Counted from the first letter of the stretch, positions 44,958-55,071 are shown. The stretch: DNA of 64,000 nucleotides from Gimesia algae (GCF_007746795.1 NZ_CP036343.1:4253357-4317356); one strand, 5' to 3'. The notes: generated by a model not told the origin, from the sequence alone. Numbers and translations: made by a program.

Positions 44958-45062
44958 GATTTGATCTCATACAGGCGCGGCAGGATAAGAAGGTAAACGT
45001 CCTATTCATTATGAGCAGACATCCGTACCGAGTCAAAGGACTTATAAAGATCACCCCATCGC

Positions 45063-46487
45063 TCACTTTTTCGCAGCAGGTCGCCACGCCGGATCGCCAG
45101 CATCCGCTGGTAGATCCCGGTTCCAGTCAAAAACAGCCTGTTTCAGTCGCGCGACGATCTCAGGATGATCGTCAGCCCGGTTTTGCGTCTCAGAAACATC
45201 CACATCCAGATCATACAGTTGAACTCCATTTCCATCATAATTCACATAGAATTTCCATTTCCCGGCGCGGACGGACAGATCCGGATTCGGCTGCTCTTTC
45301 GTACCCGGACGATCAGGTGGACGTCGCCAGAAAATGGGAGCGTGACGCCCCGACTCACTTTTCCCCAGTAACGTCTCCGCCAGATCTTCACCATCCAGCG
45401 TCACACCGGATGGCAGGTTCGTTCCGGTCAACGTATAAAGCGAACGATTTATATCGAGCGCAGAGAGAATCGATTTCGTATTCGTAGCACCTGCTGCGGC
45501 GGGATTCACCAGCCCTGGTCCCCAGACAATCAGAGGCGAACGGACGCCCCCTTCATACAACCAGGTCTTCGCTCCGCGTAACGGGTCGGCCAATCCTGCC
45601 CCTTCTTCCGGTCCATTATCTGATGCAATCAGAATCAGCGTATTGTTCTTCAGACGTTCATCATTGCGTACCCGGTCAAACAGCAGTCCCAACTGCTGAT
45701 CCATGGCTTCAAGTACGGCATAATACAAGGCTCGTTTACTCTCATCGCTGGCATCTCGCAGCACTTCGGGCGGAAAGAATGGGGAATGCACATCGTCGGG
45801 CCAGAGATTCAGGAAGAATGGCTGACCGGTTGCCTCCGCGTGATCAATAAATTTCAACGCATCTTTCACAAAGGCAGCCGTCACGACAGAACGGTCTTCC
45901 CAGTATATCGGCCCTTTACCAAGATCAGCAGAACCCAGGTCATGTTTCTTGGGCGGCTTGCCATCATAGGCATTTTTTAAAGGAAGCACCCGCGGACCGA
46001 GCCCCTCAAAATTCGTCAGGCTGCGATCAAAACCATACTTCGTAATCAAGGGCGCATTCCCGACATCCCGCTGACCGCCCATATGCCATTTACCAAAGTG
46101 CCCCGTGGCATAACCGGCCTGATTCAATTGTCGCGCCAGCACCGGAGCTGCAGGATCGAGCCACTGTGCCAGTCCACGTTCCCGGTTGGCTTTGCGACGT
46201 GCCAGATAAGAAGTAATCTTCCAGCGCTGGGGATACTGCCCTGTTGTCAAAGCCACCCGCGACGGAGAACAGATGGGAGAGTTCACATAGAAATTCGTAA
46301 AACGGAGCCCTTCACTCGCCAGCGTGTCAATATTTTTCGTTTGTATCACCTTCCCTCCATAACAGGAGAGATCACTCCAGCCCATGTCATCAATGAACAC
46401 GGTAATAATATTGGGTTTTGACGATTCAGCATGACCGAGCGCCGTCAGCAGTTGCAGAAACAGAAGCACTCGGAAAATATTTCGCAT
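45063..46487 (-). CDS. Sulfatase (type I, formylglycine-dependent)
   Basis: This is 474 residues from the ATG at 46487; the frame is open to 46511. The signal peptide ends at about residue 20 (GHAESS). Metal ligands are in VFIDDMGWSD. The maturation motif is CSPSRVALTTGQ with the modified Cys at about residue 73. Other family marks are GKWHMGG, ASDNGPEEG and LRGAKTWLYEGGVRSPLIVW. It hydrolyses sulfate esters, probably on a glycan, in the periplasm or outside. It is the first gene of the leftward cluster that also has the SGNH, ceramidase-like and sialidase-like genes. An active FGE is needed but is not encoded in this window. Confidence 0.92.
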   Translation of the reverse strand: MRNIFRVLLFLQLLTALGHAESSKPNIITVFIDDMGWSDLSCYGGKVIQTKNIDTLASEGLRFTNFYVNSPICSPSRVALTTGQYPQRWKITSYLARRKANRERGLAQWLDPAAPVLARQLNQAGYATGHFGKWHMGGQRDVGNAPLITKYGFDRSLTNFEGLGPRVLPLKNAYDGKPPKKHDLGSADLGKGPIYWEDRSVVTAAFVKDALKFIDHAEATGQPFFLNLWPDDVHSPFFPPEVLRDASDESKRALYYAVLEAMDQQLGLLFDRVRNDERLKNNTLILIASDNGPEEGAGLADPLRGAKTWLYEGGVRSPLIVWGPGLVNPAAAGATNTKSILSALDINRSLYTLTGTNLPSGVTLDGEDLAETLLGKSESGRHAPIFWRRPPDRPGTKEQPNPDLSVRAGKWKFYVNYDGNGVQLYDLDVDVSETQNRADDHPEIVARLKQAVFDWNRDLPADAGDPAWRPAAKK

Positions 46488-46552
46488 GGATTCGCTCCCA
46501 GGGGTTTCCAATCAGTCATACCAGATCATCAAGATTTCAGCGGTCGTTCATG

Positions 46553-46645
46553 TTAGCTCGCATCACATTGAACCGTAGCGTCCTCAATCTAAGATACTCG
46601 GTCAATGGCCTTGGAGACGCTACAGTGATGCTGGACACAGTCTAG
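46553..46645 (+). repeat. Dispersed 95-bp hairpin repeat, copy F
   Basis: This runs from TTAGCTCGCATCACATTG to GGACACAGTCTAG, with arms TAGCGTCCTC and GAGACGCTA. It lies between two divergently transcribed sulfatase genes. The remaining 243 bases up to 46888 hold no gene. Confidence 0.88.
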
Positions 46646-46888
46646 ATTTGCAAATGATGTGTCTAAGGGTTTATTCTAACAATTCACCCGCTGAGTTTAT
46701 ATCATCGGAATCAATTCTCACCCCCTCCGAGATTTAACTTCAATTACGAATTCAATGCATAACTCTGTTTTCTACAACTGTTTTCGATTCGATTGTAGTT
46801 TCCACCGAATCGCTCTGGTAGAATGTATTCCCGTCAGAACGTTCATCTCAATTAACACCAATGCGCGATTTCTATTCAGAGGGATATA

Positions 46889-48865
46889 ATGCAACGATTC
46901 CTGATAATTTTACTTTGTATTACAACACTCAGTTCTGCTGAAACTTCAGCAGCCGACAGAGCCCCTAATGTCGTCTTGTTCCTTGTCGATGACATGGGCT
47001 GGATGGATAGTGAACCGTATGGTTCCCGCTATTACGAAACGCCCAACATGTCGAAACTCGCAAAGCAGTCGATGCGTTTCACCAATGCTTATGCGACGCC
47101 GCTCTGCTCTCCCACCCGTGCTTCGATCCTGACAGGTCAGTACACATCCCGGCATGGCATTACCAGCGCAACCGGACATCGTCCCCCGCAAGCTGAAGAT
47201 TTCGAATACCTTCCCAAAATGGCGCCCCCGAACCAGAGGTTGCGCATGCCCGTCAGCAAAAACTATCTCGATCCCGATCAATACACCATTGCCGAAGCAT
47301 TACACGACGCCGGCTATCGCACGGGCCACTTCGGTAAATGGCACCTGGGCCTGACGGCTCCGCATCGTCCTGACAAACAGGGATTCGAAACCGTCTGGCA
47401 TTGTGCCCCCGATCCTGGTCCGCCGAGCTACTTTTCTCCGTATGGCGTTACTCCCACAGGCAAACCGACGGCGCAACACCGGGTAGGAAACATCACCGAC
47501 GGACCAGATGGCGAACACATTACCGATCGACTAACGAGTGAAGCCATCGATTTTATGGAAACACATCGCAGCGAACCTTTCTTTCTGAATCTCTGGCATT
47601 ACTCGGTACATGGTCCCTGGCAACATAAAGAAGAATACACGTCTGAATTTGCCAAAAAGCAGGACCCGCGTAAGGAGCAGCGTAATCCCGTGATGGCCTC
47701 CATGCTGCGTAATGTCGATGAAAGCCTGGGACGCATTCTCGATAAACTGGATGAACTGAAACTGGCTGACAATACCCTTTTCATTTTTTATTCCGACAAT
47801 GGAGGCAATGCCCACAGTTGGAGTAGCGATGATCCGAAACTAAAGAAGATCACCGGCAAACATCCTCTGTACAAAACCATTCAGAGCTATCGCAAATGGG
47901 CAGGCGGAGAACCACCTACCAATAACGCCCCCCTGAAGGAAGGCAAAGGCCGGATCTATGAAGGAGGACAGCGTGTTCCACTCATCGTACGCTGGCCCGG
48001 TCACATCCAGCCAGGCACTACTTCTGATGCGATTGTGGGTCCCATTGATCTCTATCCGACAATCCTCGAAGTATTGAAACTAAATCGGCCGGCAAATCAA
48101 ATCATTGATGGCGGATCGTTTTTACCAGTTCTGGAACAGACGGGACAACTCGAACGAACCGCTTACTTCACCTGGTTCCCACATCTGATCCCCGCTGTCT
48201 CAGTGCGACAGGGAGACTGGAAACTGATCCGTCGCTTCGAACCGCATCGCCTCTATCCCGAGATACGAGAACTTTATAATCTGAAAGCGGATATCTCTGA
48301 AACCAATAACCTGGCCAGTCAACGGCCAGACAAAGTCCGCGAACTCGATGCGCTAATCGACGAATTCGTTAAGAAGACCGGCGCGCTGTATCCACAACCC
48401 AACCCCGCCTATAAACCACGGCAAGCAAACACAGCCAACAAAGGGGGAGATCCAGAGCGGGGTCTGGTTCCTAAATTCTCTAAAATCACGTTGGTCGATG
48501 GTGCACTGCGAATGGAAGCCGATGGCCGGAAGCCATTCCTTGGTACGGCTCAGGTGAAACAGACAGGGCCGCTCACACTGACGATGCGATTACGTAGTAC
48601 GAAAGGGGGTGCGGGAAACATAACCTGGAAAACAGCTGAGCAGACCGAATTCCCTAGACAGGGACAGACGGTGAAATTTGATCTCCCCGCGAAAGCCGAC
48701 TGGCAGGAGATCAAACTCAATTTGCCCGTCACCGGTAAGACTGGCATAGTCAGACTGTATCTTCCAGTAGAGTCAGAACCACTCGACATTCAATCCATTC
48801 AATTTCAGACAGCCAAGACAAAGAAAAATATTCGTATCTGGGATTTCAGGGGGGCAAAACCATGA
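46889..48865 (+). CDS. Arylsulfatase A-type sulfatase with extra C-terminal beta domain
   Basis: This is a 658-residue protein with a signal peptide of about 21 residues. Metal site FLVDDMGWMD; maturation motif CSPTRASILTGQ with Cys73; then GHFGKWHLG, FLNLWHYSVHGPW and IFYSDNGG. The sulfatase domain ends near residue 500. The last 130 residues are a separate beta-sandwich-like segment (LTLTMRLRSTKGGAGNITWK, VRLYLPVESEPLDIQSIQF), perhaps for substrate binding. Its stop overlaps the next start (ATGA), so the two proteins are made together. It is divergent from the other sulfatase cluster on the left. Confidence 0.92.
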   Translation: MQRFLIILLCITTLSSAETSAADRAPNVVLFLVDDMGWMDSEPYGSRYYETPNMSKLAKQSMRFTNAYATPLCSPTRASILTGQYTSRHGITSATGHRPPQAEDFEYLPKMAPPNQRLRMPVSKNYLDPDQYTIAEALHDAGYRTGHFGKWHLGLTAPHRPDKQGFETVWHCAPDPGPPSYFSPYGVTPTGKPTAQHRVGNITDGPDGEHITDRLTSEAIDFMETHRSEPFFLNLWHYSVHGPWQHKEEYTSEFAKKQDPRKEQRNPVMASMLRNVDESLGRILDKLDELKLADNTLFIFYSDNGGNAHSWSSDDPKLKKITGKHPLYKTIQSYRKWAGGEPPTNNAPLKEGKGRIYEGGQRVPLIVRWPGHIQPGTTSDAIVGPIDLYPTILEVLKLNRPANQIIDGGSFLPVLEQTGQLERTAYFTWFPHLIPAVSVRQGDWKLIRRFEPHRLYPEIRELYNLKADISETNNLASQRPDKVRELDALIDEFVKKTGALYPQPNPAYKPRQANTANKGGDPERGLVPKFSKITLVDGALRMEADGRKPFLGTAQVKQTGPLTLTMRLRSTKGGAGNITWKTAEQTEFPRQGQTVKFDLPAKADWQEIKLNLPVTGKTGIVRLYLPVESEPLDIQSIQFQTAKTKKNIRIWDFRGAKP

Positions 48866-49509
48866 TTCGATCCCGATTGATCTCATCCGCGCTGATGCTG
48901 TTACTCTCTCTGATGCTTTATCTGCCTCACAACTCTGTGTTGGCTGCGGAGACAAAACTGGTGGAAACGTTTCAGACGCCACTTTCCAAAGAGTGGTTCT
49001 GGGGACTGGGAACCTGGACCGCTCAAGGTGGCGTGCTGCGGGGTTATGAATCCGGTCCCCGTCGTCATGGCCCGGTCAAATTGCGTCGCTTTGAATTCGG
49101 TGATGGCGTAGTCGAATTTGATTTTCGTCTTGAACGCAGTGCTGACGCTGCAGGGATCATCTTCAATGGTTCGCAGGAACGGGGGCACCTTGTTCATGTG
49201 TTGTTGACACGAAAAGAAATCCGCATTTTGGCTCATGCTAAAAAAGGGGAATCGACCGATTTGCTAAGAGAGCAGATCACGCTTCCTGAACAGGACTGGC
49301 ACCCGGTAAAGATTGTGTTTCAAGGGCCAAAGGTCAAAGTAAACTTTAACGGGAATACCTGGACCGTTAAACATCCCACCATCAGCGAATTGAAACAGAA
49401 CTTTGGTTTCGGTGGCAACTCCGGAGGCCCTAAGGGGGAAAAAGCGGGCGCCATTGAGTTTAGAAACTTGAAAATTCAAACACTGATCATGAACCCAGAA
49501 CCAGAATAA
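48862..49509 (+). CDS. DUF1080-like secreted concanavalin-fold protein
   Basis: This is a 215-residue protein coupled to the sulfatase by a 4-bp overlap. The signal peptide ends AAET. The rest is a single beta-sandwich (GTWTAQGGVLRGYES, VVEFDFRLERSADAAGIIFN, WHPVKIVFQGPKVKVNFNG), the fold and order seen in DUF1080/3-keto-disaccharide hydrolase domains. Sulfatase plus DUF1080 appears as one fused protein at 58252-60441, so this pair is the split version. It may bind or process the product of the sulfatase. Confidence 0.75.
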   Translation: MIRSRLISSALMLLLSLMLYLPHNSVLAAETKLVETFQTPLSKEWFWGLGTWTAQGGVLRGYESGPRRHGPVKLRRFEFGDGVVEFDFRLERSADAAGIIFNGSQERGHLVHVLLTRKEIRILAHAKKGESTDLLREQITLPEQDWHPVKIVFQGPKVKVNFNGNTWTVKHPTISELKQNFGFGGNSGGPKGEKAGAIEFRNLKIQTLIMNPEPE

Positions 49510-49793
49510 GTTCTTTAAAAATCATATCCGAAGTACCATACAGGCAAATACTATTTTTGTTCGCAGCATACCGCTTCCTTCGCCGATTCTTCTGGCATTT
49601 TCACAATATTCTGCTACAATAAATAAAGTATCTTTTTGAATTACCAGATAACGATTTATAGAGGGTACTTTTTCCTGCCTTAAATCTCGCCGGATACGTG
49701 GGTTAAACACTCGCGATATCACAAATTGACAAGCCTGATTCCACCACCAGCGTTCATTTATTTTGCGATCGCGCAGAACTTAATTGGTTTACT

Positions 49794-52424
49794 ATGAACG
49801 GATTTCACAGATACATTTTAATCTGCCTGCTGCTGCTTGGCACTCTGATTCCAACCCCCGCCTGGTCTAATCCAGCCAATCGTCAAGCCTTCGTCCGTTA
49901 CTTCGGCGAATACCTGCCCGCGAATCTGAATTCCTGCAGTGTCTGTCATGTCGGTGCGCATGCGGAAGGCGCGGAATCTCTTGAAGACTTTCCTCACAAT
50001 CCCTTTGGGAACCAGTTACGACTGGAAGCCGACAAACTGCTCAAAGCAGAGCGCGATCCTGAAATTGATTTGCGACTCAAATTACTGTCCGAAGCAGACG
50101 CCGACAATGACGGGTTTTCCAATCTGCAGGAAATTCTGTTTGGTACTGCGCCCGGCGACAAAACCAAATTCCCGGATGCCAAGGCAGCAGAAAAACTAAA
50201 GCAGTTGACCGCTGATTTTACGGAATACAAAAACCGCTATGCCTGGAAACCGTTCAAACCAGTGACACGACCAGAAGTCCCGCTGATCAAAGACGCCGAC
50301 TGGGCCCGTAATCCCATCGATCATTTCATCGCCGCCGGTCATGAACAGGAAGGTTTACAACGCGCGAAAGAAGCCAGTCCGGAAATCCTGCTGCGACGCG
50401 TCTATCTCGACCTTATCGGACTCAACCCGACACCTGCAGAAATTCAGGACTTCCTCAAAGAACAGAAAACAAATCCACAGGCTTACGAAGAAATTGTCAC
50501 ACGTCTGCTGAATCATCCCGCTTACGGCGAACGCTGGGGACGGCACTGGATGGACGTCTGGCGGTACAGTGACTGGGCCGGATACAAACAAGCCCTCAGA
50601 GAGAGCCAGCGTCATATCTGGCACTGGCGGGACTGGATCATCGAATCGCTCAATGCCGACAAAGGCTACGATCAGATGTTGGTCGAAATGCTGGCCGCCG
50701 ATGAACTAAAACCAGACGATTGGGATACTCTCCGCGCCACCGGTTATCTGGCGCGGAATTACCACTCGAAACGGGATCAATGGATGGACGATGTCGTCAA
50801 GCATACATCGCAGGCATTCCTGGGAATCACCGTGGGGTGTGCGAAGTGTCACGATCACATGTATGACGAGATTGAGCAACGCGAATACTATGAAATGCGA
50901 GCCATTTTTGAAACGTACCATGTACGCACCGACCGTGTCGAAGGTGTGCTCGATACAGCCAAAAATGGCATCCCCCGTGCATATGATAAATCATTAACCG
51001 CCAAAACCTGGCTGTTCGAAAAAGGGGACGAACGCCGTCCCGTCAAAGAGGAAATCATTCCTCCCGGAGTTCCTACCTTCCTGGGAGGCGAATTTAAAGT
51101 CACCCCCGTTTCGTTACCCATGGTCGCCAGCCAGCCGGCACGTCGAGAATCGGTCAAAGAAGACCTGCTGACTCATGCCAGAAAAATGATGGAGCAGGCA
51201 AAAGCGAAAGAACAGCGTCTGGCTGCGGAAAGTGAACTGGCAGTGCTGGAGGCTCAGTTTGACATTGAGGAAATGGAAGCGAGCGGCGACAAAAAATCAG
51301 ATGCATGGAAAGCAGCAGCGCTGAAGCTAGTCAAGCTGCAGAGACAGTCGGCTCTCGAAAATGCCAAATGGAAGCTGATGGCCGCCGAACAGGAGCAACA
51401 AGAAGCACAACAGGCTGTGGTAACAGCGGAGGCCAAAAAGAAAAAGTCCGTCATTACCAAAGCAAAACAACGGTTGAAAAAAGCAGAGCAGCAGCACAAA
51501 GCCGCACAGACCGCTCTTAAAAAAGCGGAAACGGATTCCAAAGCGAAACTGACCACCAAATACACTCCCCGCAAACAGCCCGTCTATCCTAAATCCAGTT
51601 CAGGCCGCCGACTCGCCTTTGCCCGCTGGCTGACAGACGGCAATAATCCTTTGACAGCGCGCGTCGCCATGAACCACATCTGGCTGCGTCACTTCGGACA
51701 ACCAATTGTCCCCACAGTCAACGAATTTGGTGGGAATGGTCGCGGTCCGACACATCCTGCTCTCATCGACTGGCTGGCAGCAGAACTGGTCAAACAGGAC
51801 TGGAGTATGAAAGAAATGCACCGTCTGATTGTCACCAGTTCCACTTATCGTATGGCGGGGACAGGGTCTGAGGAAAACAGCAAAATCGATCCCGACAATA
51901 AGTATCTCTGGAAAAAATCGTCCATGCGAATGGAAGGGGAAATCGTTCGCGATAACCTGTTATTCATTCCGGGTCGTCTCGATCCACAACTGGGTGGTCC
52001 GGATATCGACAATACCAAAGCCCAGGATTCCGTCCGAAAAAGTATTTATCTCAGACACGCTCATGAAAAGCTGGTTGAATTCGTACAGATCTTCGATGGG
52101 CCCAGTGTCTCGGAATGTTATATGCGCGACATGAGCGTGCAGCCTCATCAGGCACTCGCCATGGCAAACAGCAAACTGACCTTCCAGGCGACACAAGCAT
52201 TGACTGAAAAACTGCTCAAGCAGACATCCGGTAATATCGACGACTTCATCCAGCAGGCTTTCCTCAGCATTTTATCCCGTTCACCAGATGCATCCGAACA
52301 GAAAATGTGCCATGAATTTCTGACTCATACGTCTGAATCCAGCAAGATAAAACCCTCTGAAGACCAGTTTCAGCTACTGGTCACCGTACTGTTCAACCAT
52401 AATGATTTCGTTACGATCCGCTAA
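49794..52424 (+). CDS. DUF1549/DUF1553 (PSCyt2/PSD1) protein with N-terminal haem site and coiled-coil insert
   Basis: This is an 876-residue protein with a signal peptide ending WSN. An N-terminal haem motif CSVCH (residues 48-52) is followed by an EF-hand-like DADNDGFSNLQE near residue 105. DUF1549 spans about 160-370 with RRVYLDLIGLNPTPAEIQDF, GERWGRHWMDVWRYSD and a second haem motif CAKCHDH near 347. A strongly helical, Lys/Ala/Glu/Gln-rich insert (about 460-590) is predicted coiled coil. DUF1553 follows with RLAFARWLTDGNNPLTARVA, GPTHPALIDWLAAEL and IVTSSTYRM. It is followed by its DUF1501 partner. These proteins are expected outside the membrane; their reaction is not established. Confidence 0.9.
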   Translation: MNGFHRYILICLLLLGTLIPTPAWSNPANRQAFVRYFGEYLPANLNSCSVCHVGAHAEGAESLEDFPHNPFGNQLRLEADKLLKAERDPEIDLRLKLLSEADADNDGFSNLQEILFGTAPGDKTKFPDAKAAEKLKQLTADFTEYKNRYAWKPFKPVTRPEVPLIKDADWARNPIDHFIAAGHEQEGLQRAKEASPEILLRRVYLDLIGLNPTPAEIQDFLKEQKTNPQAYEEIVTRLLNHPAYGERWGRHWMDVWRYSDWAGYKQALRESQRHIWHWRDWIIESLNADKGYDQMLVEMLAADELKPDDWDTLRATGYLARNYHSKRDQWMDDVVKHTSQAFLGITVGCAKCHDHMYDEIEQREYYEMRAIFETYHVRTDRVEGVLDTAKNGIPRAYDKSLTAKTWLFEKGDERRPVKEEIIPPGVPTFLGGEFKVTPVSLPMVASQPARRESVKEDLLTHARKMMEQAKAKEQRLAAESELAVLEAQFDIEEMEASGDKKSDAWKAAALKLVKLQRQSALENAKWKLMAAEQEQQEAQQAVVTAEAKKKKSVITKAKQRLKKAEQQHKAAQTALKKAETDSKAKLTTKYTPRKQPVYPKSSSGRRLAFARWLTDGNNPLTARVAMNHIWLRHFGQPIVPTVNEFGGNGRGPTHPALIDWLAAELVKQDWSMKEMHRLIVTSSTYRMAGTGSEENSKIDPDNKYLWKKSSMRMEGEIVRDNLLFIPGRLDPQLGGPDIDNTKAQDSVRKSIYLRHAHEKLVEFVQIFDGPSVSECYMRDMSVQPHQALAMANSKLTFQATQALTEKLLKQTSGNIDDFIQQAFLSILSRSPDASEQKMCHEFLTHTSESSKIKPSEDQFQLLVTVLFNHNDFVTIR

Positions 52425-52459
52425 CGATCGACGTTGACTGATAACAGAAAGACATTGAA

Positions 52460-53941
52460 ATGTCACAACTGCCAAACACGAATCGCCGCCGATTTTTGAC
52501 TGACACAGGTATGGGGATGACCGGCATGGCCATGACCTCGCTCCTGTTTCAGCAAGGCGAACTGCAGGCTGCCGCTCCCGGAGAAGGACGCCACCTGGCT
52601 CCGCGCGCTAAATCAGTCATCTGGATTTTTCTGATTGGCGGACTCAGCCACCTGGAAAGCTTTGATCCTAAGCCCGCCCTCAACAAGTACGCCGGTAAAT
52701 CGATTGAAGAAACACCGTTTGCGGATACCGTGCTGAATAAAGACAAAATCAACAAAGTGCTGCTTGATCCTTCCAAACAGAAACGGAAGATTTACAAATC
52801 GCTGATGCCGCTGCAGACCGGCTTTAAACATTACGGCGAAAGTGGCCTGGAAATCAGTGACTGGTTCCCGCACATGGGTTCCTGTGCAGACGACCTCACA
52901 CTGGTTCGCTCCATGTGGACCATCGATAACAACCACGGTGCCCAGCTCACCTATCACACAGGGCGTAAAATCACAGAAGGCGCTTTCCCGACCGTCGGCT
53001 CCTGGATCAGCTACGGCCTGGGAACAGCCAATCAGAACCTGCCCCATTATGTCGTATTGGGAAATCCCAGCGCCGACTGCTGCGGTGCTGCCTGGACTCA
53101 CGGTTCTTCTTATCTTGGACCAGAACACGCGGGCGTTCGTCTGAAAGTCGATCCCAAAGCACCGCTTTCGTTTGTGCGTTCTGCAGATCAATCACTGACA
53201 CCTTCCGAGCAACAGAAGATGTTTGGACTGCTCGGAAAACTCAATCGCCAGACAGGCATCCACTACCCCGATGATAAAAACCTGCAGGCCCGTATCAAGT
53301 CCTATGAACTGGCCTTCCAGATGCAGTCGGCTGTTCCTGAAGTCATGGATTTTCAGAAAGAAACCAAACATGTACAAGACCTGTATGGCCTTGGTGATTC
53401 CTCCACAAAAGCTTTTGGTGAAAAGTGCCTGGCAGCCCGTCGCTTGAGTGAACAGGGAGTTCGGTTCATTCAACTGTTCCACGGCTATCGTGGCAACGCC
53501 GGTGCCTGGGACTCGCATCGTGATATCAAACGCCTGCATTCAAAACTCGCAAAAGAAGTCGATCAGCCGATCGCCGGTCTCATTAAAGACCTGAAACTGC
53601 GTGGCCTGTTGGATGAAACCATGGTTGTCATTGGTTCCGAATTTGGACGTACTCCGGGTGCCGAGTACCGCGAAAGTAACAAGACCGTTGCTGGTTCAGG
53701 CCGCGATCACCATCCGCATGGTTTCAGCATCGCCATGGCGGGAGGCGGCATTAAAGGCGGTCATGTTCACGGTTCCACAGACGAACTCGGTTTTCATGCT
53801 GTAGAAAATCGACATTACGTGACCGACCTGCATGCGACGGTACTGCATCAGATGGGACTGGATACGACCCGCCTGAATTATCCCGGTCGACAACGACTCG
53901 AACGTGATTACGGGGAAGTCATCCACGAAATTATCAGCTGA
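52460..53941 (+). CDS. DUF1501 family protein, Tat-exported
   Basis: This is a 493-residue protein 35 bp after its DUF1549/1553 partner. The N-terminus NRRRFLTDTGMGMTGMA is a twin-arginine signal, implying export in a folded state, usually with a bound cofactor or metal. The family marks are IWIFLIGGLSHLESFDPKPA, HMGSCADDLTLVRSM, GVRFIQLFHG, GSEFGRTPG and GRDHHPHGFSIAMAGGG, with an alkaline-phosphatase-like core and conserved His/Asp pairs. DUF1501 proteins accompany DUF1549/1553 proteins throughout planctomycetes. Their substrate is unknown. Confidence 0.9.
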   Translation: MSQLPNTNRRRFLTDTGMGMTGMAMTSLLFQQGELQAAAPGEGRHLAPRAKSVIWIFLIGGLSHLESFDPKPALNKYAGKSIEETPFADTVLNKDKINKVLLDPSKQKRKIYKSLMPLQTGFKHYGESGLEISDWFPHMGSCADDLTLVRSMWTIDNNHGAQLTYHTGRKITEGAFPTVGSWISYGLGTANQNLPHYVVLGNPSADCCGAAWTHGSSYLGPEHAGVRLKVDPKAPLSFVRSADQSLTPSEQQKMFGLLGKLNRQTGIHYPDDKNLQARIKSYELAFQMQSAVPEVMDFQKETKHVQDLYGLGDSSTKAFGEKCLAARRLSEQGVRFIQLFHGYRGNAGAWDSHRDIKRLHSKLAKEVDQPIAGLIKDLKLRGLLDETMVVIGSEFGRTPGAEYRESNKTVAGSGRDHHPHGFSIAMAGGGIKGGHVHGSTDELGFHAVENRHYVTDLHATVLHQMGLDTTRLNYPGRQRLERDYGEVIHEIIS

Positions 53942-53973
53942 GTGAGGATTGGGCATAACCAGAAGGAAGTTGC

Positions 53974-55071
53974 TTAAGCCTGCTTCTGTTTATTTTCTTC
54001 CGTCATGCGGTAGATCCGCACGGCGCTATCAGAATGTGCTACGATCAGATGCCGCGCATCGCTTAAGAGGTCCAGACCGCGGGCAGCAGTCGGCAGTTTC
54101 ATCGTATGGAAAAACTCGTCTTCCCCCGGCTTTCTGAACCAGAGTTCTCCTTTACCACTCCGATTGGCGCCGGCGCCAATCAGAAAGCCTTCAGGATGAT
54201 ACCGCACGCCCCAGGCAATTCCCTCAAAGGTCTTGTCTGGTTTTAACCGTGTGTTCTCTTTACCGGTTTTCCAGTTAAACAGCATGATTATTGGATCCTG
54301 AACCCCCGCGAAAGAATTCACCACATTGGTAATCCCGGCTGTCGCCAGCTCACTCCCGTCAGGACTGAACTGTAGATCTCTCGCGCCTCCCATATCAGCA
54401 GCAAACTTTTTGTCGTAACCAGTCATCACGCTCGCATCGAGACTGCGTGCCTGCTTTCCGGTTTCCAGATCCCAGATATGGATTACGCCCATCAGATCCT
54501 GTGAGACCAGTTGTTTTCCAGACGGATGAAAATCGACTGCATACACGTGTCGTTCATGACCGGCGAAACTCTGCAGCAACTTACCGGTTTTCCGTTCCCA
54601 GACTTTCACCAGCAGGTCGTTTCCGCAGGTCGCGAGTTTTGTTTGATCAGGTGAGATTCGAACCCAGCGTGCCGACCCTTTGTGGGCGGGAATCGTCATT
54701 TTGCTTTTCGGTTCGGCCTCCCGTAAATCCCAGACATTAATATCCCCTCCCCAGCAGGCAGAATACAGCGTATTGCCATCAGCCGAGAAATCAAATGATC
54801 TGACCCAGCTTGTATGCCCGGTCAAGGTACGTTTTGCTTTTGTTTTATAGTCCCATATATGGACGTCCAGATCTTGTGCACCAGCGACAATAAAGCGGCT
54901 GGTCGGATCGACCCTGCAGGAAGTCAGCGGGACTGTATGCTTGAGTTCGGCAACTATGTGAGTTTTCACAGGATCGATGGCATCGTAATCGATGGCTGGT
55001 TTGCGCGCTTCGATCGCATCATCCAGAATCGGTTTTTTGGCTGCAATAGCCTGACTGTTGTTGAGAATCAT
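53974..55071 (-). CDS. WD40-repeat protein encoded with a DUF1501 gene
   Basis: This is a 365-residue protein without a signal peptide. Six or seven WD40 units are visible, for example GHTSWVRSFDFSADGNTLYS ending INVWDLR, GNDLLVKVWERKTG and GVIHIWDLETG. The start overlaps the DUF1501 stop by 4 bp (ATGA), so it is the last gene of a coupled set. It is convergent with the gene at 52460-53941, 32 bp apart. A beta-propeller scaffold is expected. Whether it stays in the cytoplasm while its neighbours are exported is unclear. Confidence 0.85.
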   Translation of the reverse strand: MILNNSQAIAAKKPILDDAIEARKPAIDYDAIDPVKTHIVAELKHTVPLTSCRVDPTSRFIVAGAQDLDVHIWDYKTKAKRTLTGHTSWVRSFDFSADGNTLYSACWGGDINVWDLREAEPKSKMTIPAHKGSARWVRISPDQTKLATCGNDLLVKVWERKTGKLLQSFAGHERHVYAVDFHPSGKQLVSQDLMGVIHIWDLETGKQARSLDASVMTGYDKKFAADMGGARDLQFSPDGSELATAGITNVVNSFAGVQDPIIMLFNWKTGKENTRLKPDKTFEGIAWGVRYHPEGFLIGAGANRSGKGELWFRKPGEDEFFHTMKLPTAARGLDLLSDARHLIVAHSDSAVRIYRMTEENKQKQA

